Assembly (NCBI RefSeq): GCF_033807575.1
Contig: NC_084719.1
Span: 2,356,001-2,420,000 of the forward strand
DNA length: 64,000 bases
Reading direction: 5' to 3'
Origin: Cydia pomonella
Taxonomy: Eukaryota > Arthropoda > Insecta > Lepidoptera > Tortricidae
This document shows positions 55,480 to 64,000 of the stretch, piece by piece; within the stretch, counting starts at the first letter, position 1; each line of letters begins with the position of its first letter. The position numbers and the translations under genes are program-made. The notes under the pieces are model-generated. The model worked only from the letters and a program-made list of their open reading frames with translations, made no database searches and was not told the DNA's origin.

Positions 55480-55577
55480 ACCCTAGCAGGGTATCATGTA
55501 CCTACTTGATTATATTTAAGACCAAAATGTACAAATGAACATGATTCAATGGAATAAATGATATGATATGATATGAT
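55480..55577 (+). mobile_element. LINE 3' UTR end with (GATAT)n tail
   Basis: CACCCTAGCAGGGTATCATG, ATGAACATGATTCAATGGAA and TAAATGATATGATATGATAT. Same family as the 3' UTR at 23018-23127 but with a different tail unit. The coding part is absent or unrecognised. Confidence 0.75.
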
Positions 55578-56922
55578 AAATATGCTTATATTTATTACTT
55601 TTACATTAACAAAAGGTTATTATGTTGATTACGCCTTTTAAAGGAAACTAACATTAACACTCATCAATAAGTAGTCATGAATTGAAACAAGTGGAAAAGT
55701 AAAAAGCACTAGTTCGCGAAATCCAACTTTCCGCACGCTAAACAGCTACGTAAAGTAGCACTTTTTGAGCAACTGTATTAAAAATTATATTATTGGGCCT
55801 CGACGGATGGGCTTGCCGAAACATCCCACTTAAATAAAAGGTCCTTGATGAGTGATATGGACCTACATTAAAACCAGCTACGTCAGATTCAGGACTTGAC
55901 ATGATGCTGATGGCGGTCAGGGTTTACAATAAACTCATTTTTTTTTACAAAATCATGCTTTCTCAACAGAAAAACTTGTTTCAATTTTTATTTAAATACC
56001 ATGTAAACCTAGTTGATCATTCTGATTGATTCGAATCCCAATAACTAAGAGAATTTATTTGTATCATGAATAACAAAATAATAATGAATATTTTGGGGAC
56101 AATCTTACAGATCGGCCCCAAACTAAGAAAAGCTTGTATAAGTACTATGCGCACTAGGCGACGATTTACGTACTTAAATATGTAGTTCGTGTCGTCCACG
56201 ATGACGCGCAAATTGGTCAAATCTAACCTTTAACAACATGACATTACGAGCCAAGACACGCGTCTTCATGAATGACACAATCAGATAACATCCGTAGCTC
56301 AGGAACATTTTGTTCTAGTGATAAACCCACAAATAAATGCCCTTACCGAAATTCGATCCCGGCGGGACTTAAAACTCTGTAGGGAGGGAGGCATATCAAT
56401 GTATTTTAATAAGATGATCACGTTTGGTGTGGGAGCACCCCAGGCATCGAATCATGTGTATTCAGAGGAGAAGAGGTATGTGGTACCCAGCAGTGGGACC
56501 TATATAGAGCGAGTTATACTATTTATTTACCCTCTTCCAGCCGCAGTCTTGACATAATTACCAAAATTCTGGGATTTTAGGAATGTTATAGAAAATTCCT
56601 GACGCCTTGTCACCCTATAGATGCATCCCTAATCTATAGTAGGTATCTACCTACCTACACGTTGATATTTGAAGGGTTATAATGACAATGTATGTACTTA
56701 CGATCCGTGTAGGTAGGTAGAACCTAAATAATACACCTTCTAATTTCTCATTAAGTGAAACCCTTTATTTGAGTGGGTTAAAAAGATTGTGCCCTATAAA
56801 GAGTTCAATATTGTAGGTTCGTGCAAACAAATCAAAATGTGAGTGAGCGCAACAACACAACGCAACGCAGCGATAGTTGGTTAATCCGGATTAGTTCAAC
56901 ATCGGATTTACGTCGCAGTCTG
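55578..56922. other. No supported gene
   Basis: Short ORFs only. GTAGGTAGGT-type stretches near 56640 and 56711. Confidence 0.5.
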
Positions 56923-57009
56923 CATTACAGAATAATCGCACCTATTTTATAATGGATTGATAACGTAGCAGGTTTTAGTTAAAAATGTGAATATGTATAA
57001 TCTTTCTGA
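56923..57009. repeat. 84-bp direct repeat, copy 1
   Basis: ATTACAGAATAATCGCACCT through TTAAAAATGTGAATATGTAT; matches 58520-58605 with about three mismatches. Confidence 0.9.
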
Positions 57010-57330
57010 AGCGTTCCTTTAGGTGCCAAAAAATTTGCGATACCTAATTTATAACAACGTTGAAACTCTAGGTCCATGGGGTCCCAGCGCGCACAAGTTT
57101 TTTGGAGAAATCGCGAAACGTCTGGTTGACGTAACTGGTGACCGAAGAGCTGGCGGCTTCCTCGCACAACGTATCAGTAAGTAAGTAAGTAAATATTCTT
57201 GCACCAACAATTTCAGTATTGCGATACAACGAGGAAATGCCGCCAGCATCCTTGGTACAATGCCTCAAGGGCCTATTTTAGATATAAGCTAGTTATAGTA
57301 ATCATCTGTATATATCCATTATGTATATTG
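57010..57330 (+). mobile_element. Degraded retroelement coding fragment
   Basis: The plus strand near 57070-57180 reads GPWGPSAHKFFGEIAKRLVD then VTGDRRAGGFLAQRIS before a stop. After about 40 bp of extra sequence containing AGTAAGTAAGTAAGTAAA the frame-like similarity resumes (GCGATACAACGAGGAAATGC). I recall this peptide as the C-terminal end of a repetitive insect ORF near LINE 3' ends. The family name is uncertain. Confidence 0.5.
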
Positions 57331-58519
57331 TTATTGTCAATAAATACTGTTTTTTTTATTTATAACATGGTCAAAATATATCACCTCAAAATTCTGTCCA
57401 AGTAATTTGGTTGAATCAAAATTTTAGGCAAATAACTGAACGTATTTACGTAAAAAATATCAAAATCATAAAGGTACTGGACTAAGCAATACTGCAGGAG
57501 CCGCAAAGCGCTCGTTTCGCGGCCTCGGGATCCATTCGAAGCGGCTGGCGACTGCCGTAAAATAAACTACCTGGAGCCTTATTCGAATTAAATAAGGTTT
57601 TTGACAAAATTACATTTCTCTAATATCTTATTGCTGTCATTTTCTTTTAACATTTTATTATAAGTAATACTCATCGACACAATTCGTACAAACCCAAACA
57701 CAATTAGGTTGCGTTGTTTTATTTACAGAATTCTTATGGCCAACTCCTGCGTTCATCATCAGATCAGCTCGATGGTACCATAATATTGTATAAGTTGGGA
57801 GACAATACAAATATGTGTGAAGTTTCAGCTCAATTGAATAATGGGAAGTGGGTCTAATTTATTTAACTTTACCCGAACATACATACATTGCAAGTTAAAT
57901 AAAAAACAAGAAATTACTAAAAGATGAATACAGATTTCATTTCCTGAAAATTACTTTTTTAATGACGACGTCGCTGTGTACGCATTGCTCCAACCTTTTC
58001 CGTATATTCCGAAATTAATGCAAAACTTACGCCTTACGGTACATGGTGCAAAATACTTTCGTACAATACCCGTCAACAATCTCACGCTGCTCTGCTGGCC
58101 AGCGATCCATTATCACTAATCAATCCTAGCCGCACGAAACTAAATCACACCCTCGCGTCTCCCTCGCATCACAAATTATTTGAATTTGAAATAGGAAATC
58201 TGGCAGACATTCTGTATTTACGAAACGAGTTGTGTTGCTTCTCGTACTCCTCGCTTTCAGCTAATTGTGGCACAAACGCGATAGTGAATATTTGAAAAGA
58301 CTATTCCAATCGATTTCAGCCGTGTCTGGATGAGGTTATTGCACCAATTGTGTGGGCACTGGAGGGACATGTTAAAGAACTGGAATCCCTCGCTTATCCG
58401 TCTACTATTTGCAACATACTTACACCGTTTTTCCCAGATAAAAAGAATGAATATCTATAGTAGGTATTTATCTTAATTTGTCTTTCAAAAATGTAATAAA
58501 TAAATAATAAATTATTCTG
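57331..58519. other. No supported gene
   Basis: Short ORFs; nothing recognised. Confidence 0.5.
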
Positions 58520-58605
58520 TATTACAGAATAATCGCACCTATTTTATAATGGATTGATAACGTAGCAGGTTTTAGTTAAAAATATGAATATGCATAATCT
58601 TTCTT
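58520..58605. repeat. 84-bp direct repeat, copy 2
   Basis: See copy at 56923-57009; spacing about 1.6 kb. Confidence 0.9.
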
Positions 58606-59734
58606 GTTTTTCTTGATATTTATAGGTATGTGCGATGTGTATTTTTAAAGCAGCTAAGTCACATTTAACTGTATCAGCAAATTTGTAGATTAATGATAGC
58701 CCCTTAGTAAGTTTAGTTTGGTTGTCACCCGTCGAAACCGGGTCTGACACACATCATGAGTTTTTGTATTTAAAGATACGTTTAATATTTTACATACTTA
58801 ATAATATTTTTCATACTCACTTAAATTTACCTTCTTCTTTCCACTACAAATATGCGTGTCGTGTAATAATAAAAAATATCATTTTCATTTCTATTTTTTT
58901 CAAAAATTTTATCCGAAGTTTCTGCATAACTCTACACATTTTATAGGTATTATATAATTTTATCGCAATGTCATCAAATCTGCGATGTCTAAAAGTACAG
59001 ACAAAAAAGCGAACACTATAAGTATCGTCATAAAAAACATACCGAAATAAAAAATCCTATCGCTGTGATTCTGATTCCTGTCTCTATTACCTGTTAATTA
59101 GATACTTCGCGGTTTGAACAGCATGCCGCTTTCCGAATGTTATGTTTAAAAAGTAGACTGAATCAGGCTCCTGTGTATATTCGAAAAACGGTACTTGCAG
59201 TTCAAATTATGTCTATGCAAATTCAAATAAAGAAGTCCAAAAGGAAGGGTTATAATTTGGGCAGTCTGAATGTGTACGTTTGTGCTTATTCCTTTTACAT
59301 GTCCCGTAGTAGCATTGAAAATATTCTCGATTATGATGTAATATCATGCAGATGTTAATTTGTAGGCCATTTGAATTTGACGCTTGTTATTATTAGTTGT
59401 AGGTAATTATACAGCTGTCAATTCCAAAGAAATATATCTTATCTAATTTAATCGACTGATTTAAACCGCCTGGGAGACGACATGCCAAATTCCTATACAG
59501 TTAGGTGTACATATATCTTAAGAAATTAAGAAGATGTAGCAAAATGGCTGAAACATCATGAATAAGTATCTATTTTGCGCATTACTAACTGGAACGCACT
59601 GATTAAAATCAGGCCCCTCTTTCCCACTGAGCACTCTGGACACGTGATTCTGGACTTCTGGACACGATGTAATTAATGAATAAGTAACTGTTATTAATCA
59701 TTGTTGTGTTATGGATAATTGGATAATTTATTTA
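58606..59734. other. No supported gene
   Basis: A 73-codon ORF at 59137-59358 has no recognisable feature. Confidence 0.5.
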
Positions 59735-59885
59735 ATTCCGCTACCTAAAGGTTGTCTGGAAGAGATCGCATTTTAGCGATAAGACCGCATGTTGTTTAGC
59801 TCTGCTTAATGTGCTGTATTATTTGTATTGTTTCTGTATTGAGGTGTGCAACAAAGAGTATTTGTATTGTATTGTATTGTTATTG
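59735..59885 (+). mobile_element. Retroelement 3' end (AGAGATCGC family), copy 1
   Basis: GGTTGTCTGGAAGAGATCGC, TTAGCGATAAGACCGCATG and a (GTATT)n tail. Copy 2 is at 63770-63915. Common lepidopteran LINE/SINE 3' end from memory; the GCGAT/ATCGC pairing forms a short hairpin. Confidence 0.75.
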
Positions 59886-60429
59886 GCCATCTGCTGTAAT
59901 GTAACCACTCATATGTAAAACTCTTATTTACGGCTGTTGTTGTCGTAAATATTAATGAATAAATCCCCTGTAGGTAGGTCTCTGTGTCACCTTGTCACTG
60001 TATTATAGCTTAAAATCCGTAAGTCCAATCACGGAGTTTACTTGTTAAGGTATTTAGTGGTCCATTTACATTGGACGTCTCATAGCGAGCATTGATGATC
60101 CAAATTAGCTTGAACCCTAAATAGCGCATCAATTACAGTACAGTCCGTATACGTTGAGGATTGTCATGCGCGCCGGAAAGAGCCCCTCGACGCCTCGACC
60201 GTACCATGTCGGGTAAGTATAGTCCGCGGTATATGCCTGGCTCATTCAAATGTGGGCAACTACAATGTGGGCATCAATACTCGCAGTAGCGGATAAGACT
60301 ACGTCTACGTCAGGTGGAAATATAGCATGCGAGACTTAGCATATATTTATTAATTGGGTTCAAAAAAACAAAACCCCTCTTTGTTTTCAATCTGACAGTC
60401 AGAAATGTCAACATATTTCTTCACCTGCT
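59886..60429. other. No supported gene
   Basis: Nothing recognised. Confidence 0.5.
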
Positions 60430-60430
60430 A

Positions 60431-60610
60431 AGGGCCCATTTCACAAAGTCAAGTCCTGAATAAGCTACTTGCCACTTATCTGACGAATAAAGTCATCGTT
60501 GGCAGGTAACTAGATAAAGTGCTAAGTTTTGTAGGAAATTTTATCTGGCAGTTAATTTATTTGTCAATTAGCTATTCTATACTTTACTTGGACATTGTGA
60601 AACAGGCTCT
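60431..60610. mobile_element. MITE, about 180 bp
   Basis: GGGCCCATTTCACAAAGTC and GACATTGTGAAACAGGCTC are imperfect inverted ends (15 of 19). AT-rich interior with no ORF. Confidence 0.6.
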
Positions 60611-61274
60611 AAAGGTTACATCTTGTAGCTGTCATCGAACCCTTTATCAGAAATTGTTCTATTTTTATTTTGAACACGAATAAATGAATTGTAAAAGTAC
60701 CACTTAAAAATGCTGTAGAAGGAACCCAGCTATTGGAACTTAACATTAAAATGGCTGTTCGAACTTGAAAAACATGTTGCTAGGCTGTCATTCATAAAAC
60801 CCTTCTCCAACAACAAGTAATTACCTATATTCGGAGACAATCAAGAACAACACCGGGATCTTCTCTACAATACGTATCTAAAAAATAAATGTTACCCCAT
60901 TAGCCTTTAAAGAACAATAGGGGTCCCTCTCGCACGCAACTTAGTACCTCTTGCTGGGAGAGAGACGCTTGCAGTAAATTAAACATTCGTAAACTTTATT
61001 ATTAAGAGTCAAGGCCCATTTATGGTTCCGTTAAGTTCGTTGGTACATTAGACCTACCCTCTTTCCGACTAAGTCGTAAAAACAAACAAAACTATGTAGA
61101 AAAGGAATAAAGCCCTAATTAAATGAAACTTGCGTCCGTACTTACAGTTTTGAAATGGACGCATTAACTGGAAGCAGGATTAGCGTTAATGTGGCTTGTG
61201 GCGCTACCAGTGTATCATACATACACGGAATGGTACTTAAAGTACAAAGTTGATAATTACACACAGCCTTCTGA
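60611..61274. other. No supported gene
   Basis: Nothing recognised. Confidence 0.5.
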
Positions 61275-61400
61275 AGTAACTTTATTTTTTCACCAGAGGA
61301 CGCTTTTTTTCTTGAAGGTTTGAAAGTCGTATCGGTCCGGAAATACCGCAGGCAACCTGCGAGGCAGGCAGGGAGTAAACTTTTGTGAGGGATTACGAAA
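61275..61400 (+). mobile_element. Dispersed repeat fragment
   Basis: CTTGAAGGTTTGAAAGTCGT then ATCGGTCCGGAAATACCGC, which I recall as the downstream part of the repeat seen at 33555-33690. Confidence 0.4.
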
Positions 61401-62214
61401 AACAGACTAGTCAAATATTAGAGGAAGTCTCAGAAAAGTCTTTATATGTATATGGATCAACAAAAAGTAGCAAACAAAATAACAACGTAAATTATGGACT
61501 CCCTACACAGTAAACACTAACCAGAAGTAAAGTGTAATAAATAAGATTGTCCAATTAGCCGTGGAGGGTAAATTGGCTCATTGGGAATTTCATTGATAGG
61601 CAAATATATCCATAGCAAGCAGGTTAATTTAAAAAGGTTTATTTAAGGTAAGGCCAATGCGGGTAAGTGTAACAAAACGGACCGCCCCGGTTTGCAGCAA
61701 AAATACATATGTAGTCTGAGGCCTTACCACTAAAAACATAAATTTCGAAATAGCAAAATTTAGATTTTCGCGGTAGACTCTCTGGCCGTGGGTATCCATT
61801 GGTTACCAGACTGACACGAGTTCACCGACAGTGAAACGTGTTTGGTGATCCCGAACGAATATGAGTCAATGTAAATAAATATAGGTAACTGCAATTTCTG
61901 AAGAACACCTAGGAGAAATGGAAAAAAACACCGGCAAGATTCGAATGCTGCCCACCGACTCTCTGTCGATTTAGCCACGGAAGCTTACTCGAGGCGGTGA
62001 ATTTTTCTTTATCATGCTTTAAAATTTATTGGATATTGCGTTAGTTTGTCTCTAGCTAGGCTCTGCTGAATGTGTACAAAAAATAAGATAGCGCATTGTT
62101 ACTGATGATTTTCAGTACGATTTGAGACGTCATTACTCATAAACGCCATTAATTCGATACGATTCGTGCCTACAGTACTTAAGAGGAATTCCTAGTTGCG
62201 ATTTTTCCATACAA
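61401..62214. other. No supported gene
   Basis: Nothing recognised. Confidence 0.5.
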
Positions 62215-62526
62215 ACGCTCTCGACTGATTCCTCCCTGGATTTTTAACCTAGAGCAGTGATTTTTTCAAATAAGATCAATATCATCAATATCTGTGCCGC
62301 TATGTTTTGCTTTTTTGGATTATTTTATTTTGAAGAAAGATACAGCGCCTCGAAAATCGCAAAAACGGCTCAATTGAATTGGCTGTAAAAAAAGGCACAG
62401 TATACAAATATGACAAAAAATATCCAAAAAATCAAAACATAGCGGCATAGATTATTTCTTCTTCTTGCAGTTTCCAAAATTTCATAAAGATTGATTGCGT
62501 TTTGGAGGAGGAAACAGTCGAGAGCG
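62215..62526. mobile_element. Foldback element, about 312 bp
   Basis: CGCTCTCGACTGATTCCTCC (62218) pairs with GGAGGAAACAGTCGAGAGCG (62507-62526). An inner pair GCCGCTATGTTTTGC / CAAAACATAGCGGC is nearly perfect. No ORF except one produced by the right arm. Confidence 0.72.
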
Positions 62527-62972
62527 AAACCTTGATTTTTGAGTTTTTTGCATGTGAATTTCAGTCCGGGCTGCAGTTGTCCTTATCGCACGAATTGGAG
62601 GCGGAGACAGTTTCTAAATATACGTACACAGAAGAAATAGTGATGGGCATAACATCCTTATTAGGGATTGCAGAACCGGTACTGTTTTAAAGAACCAGGA
62701 TTTCCCGGTACTTTCGTAACCGGTCTAATTATTTCATTATTTTAAATAAAACGACAGCATTTTGCTATTTGACCACTTTTCGTATTATAATTTAATAATC
62801 ACATGTTCTTTTACTACGTATAATCAATCAATAAACAAGGTATTTTTTTAAGAAATATACTTAGTATTTTACATTGCTCACACTTGTGCGTCACAAGTAA
62901 AAGATAACTACTTTGATGTTTGCCACTAGATGGCAAATTTAATGCAATTACATTGACGAGGGGATTTATATA
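62527..62972. other. No gene; scattered ACCGGT units
   Basis: GAACCGGTACTG near 62674 and GTAACCGGTCT near 62718 resemble the ends of the next element and may be decayed copies. Confidence 0.45.
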
Positions 62973-63192
62973 CTTATAAGCAGGGATCGGAAACCGGTAT
63001 TTTTTGTATGGGAACGAAAACGGTATTTTTTCGTTCTTTGTTAATTATTTCATTCCTAATCGGGCAATCTAATAATACGAAGTCGTTATCTAAAAACACA
63101 ACTGAGTCCTACATTTTGAGTATAAAATAAACCGAAATATATGGTTATTTCGATGTTTTTGCAAAAAACCGGTTCCGATCCCTGCTTATAAG
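62973..63192. mobile_element. Foldback element, 220 bp
   Basis: CTTATAAGCAGGGATCGGAA, continuing to ACCGGT (62973-62998), pairs with 63168-63192, with one 1-bp gap. No ORF. Confidence 0.78.
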
Positions 63193-63769
63193 CATCGCAG
63201 TCGTATTGTATAATCCGCCGTATTACATTACGGCTAGCCGATATCAAAATAAGGGCCATTTTGAAATGCGGCGGTTCAACGATTAAGGTATGTTGGGTAA
63301 ATACCGGATGCGGGTGAAGAACGTAGGACATTCATTTCTCCCTAATTTGGCTTTATTTTTTAATGGTGGCAACATTGTGTAAGACACATTGCTCAGGGAG
63401 TTTGTGCTATGCGCAATCACAGAGAGCAAGGTAAATTTCGCGAATTTGAATTCGCCCTGTAATTTATTTTGCGTATTGTGATGAAACTGTGTTTGTTTTT
63501 GTAATTGTGTTAACAGGCCTAGCAATGCTGTAGACCGATATCCGATCGTGACCCATCCAGGTAAAGATCGGAAAGAAACAATCCCATCTTTACCTATTTA
63601 AAACAGCAGTGATTGTCAAACTTTAAATTTTCTTCAATTTACCTACTGACCTACTTAATTATCACATTTATTGTTTTCTTGATCACACTTTCGTACCATT
63701 ATTTTTATCCAGTACCATCCAGTTGTATGTGTACCTATGTACACTTACTTACGGACAATGTACTTTTTT
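63193..63769. other. No supported gene
   Basis: Short ORFs without features. Confidence 0.5.
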
Positions 63770-63915
63770 TAATTTCCGCAACCCAAAGGTTGCCTGGAAG
63801 AGATCGCTTTTTAGCGATAAGACCGCATGTTGTTTACCTGTGCTTATGTTTCTGTTTTCTTTTGTATTGTTTTCTTTTATTGAGGTGTGTAATAAAGAGT
63901 ATTTATATTGTATAG
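63770..63915 (+). mobile_element. Retroelement 3' end (AGAGATCGC family), copy 2
   Basis: GGTTGCCTGGAAGAGATCGC, TTAGCGATAAGACCGCATG and a TATTGTATA tail; same family as 59735-59885. Confidence 0.75.
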
Positions 63916-64000
63916 GGATGATGATACATGTTGAATTTTATAACAAAATCGAGTAAAATAGATAGCAAATGAGCAATTTTTCGCAATAAAGTACCTACAC

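Noticed and set aside
62502..62690. 62-codon acidic ORF
   Set aside because: It starts in the right arm of a foldback element and has no recognisable feature.

Overview
The window looks like repeat-rich, AT-rich nuclear DNA from a moth or butterfly. The evidence is a Ty3/gypsy element of mag type with very short LTRs, tRNA-derived SINEs, jockey- and RTE-like LINE tails, and many short foldback (MITE) elements of kinds I recall from lepidopteran genomes. Family names for dispersed repeats come from memory and were not searched. Nothing suggests a bacterial or viral replicon.

Positions 1 to about 10,785 are one uninterrupted satellite array with a monomer of about 172 bp. It has at least five monomer types, mixed in an order that repeats at larger scale: blocks of 1,376 bp, and shifts near 1.5, 2.7 and 3.1 kb. 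From 10,786 to 11,585 the array decays into an interruption and a few diverged monomers.

From 11.6 to 18.4 kb lies the only host-like gene I can support. It is a minus-strand ankyrin-repeat gene with three phase-0 exons (18342..18217, 16558..16460, 14029..13931). Exons 2 and 3 are 99 bp each and each encodes exactly one 33-residue ankyrin repeat. The order and wording of the repeats resemble the N-terminus of the ANKDD1A/B family (ankyrin repeat and death domain protein 1). The gene points at the satellite and I see no later exon before it. Its introns and 3' side are packed with foldback elements, and a broken copy of exon 1 sits just inside intron 1.

From 18.4 to 34.4 kb there is no supported gene. 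It holds a 5'-truncated SINE with a 16-17 bp target duplication, the 3' end of a LINE carrying an RT-ORF fragment, several foldbacks, SINE fragments and a 41-bp minisatellite.

From 34,381 to 39,211 is a complete minus-strand mag-like LTR retrotransposon: 87-bp identical LTRs, 5-bp target duplication TCGTG, and gag, protease, RT, RNase H and integrase spread over five frames. From 39.2 to 46.2 kb are LINE, SINE and foldback fragments. From 46,234 to 54,511 is a second LTR retrotransposon on the plus strand, 8.3 kb, with 185-bp identical LTRs and CATG flanks. It has a single intact 1,612-codon gag-pol ORF whose N-terminus is an arginine/serine-rich domain, a long leader, and a six-copy 59-bp tandem repeat downstream. 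From 54.5 kb to the end there are only repeat fragments.

The best candidates for something unusual are the RS-domain gag-pol element with its tandem-repeat tail, the satellite higher-order structure abutting the ankyrin gene, and the young mag element that nonetheless has several frame breaks.
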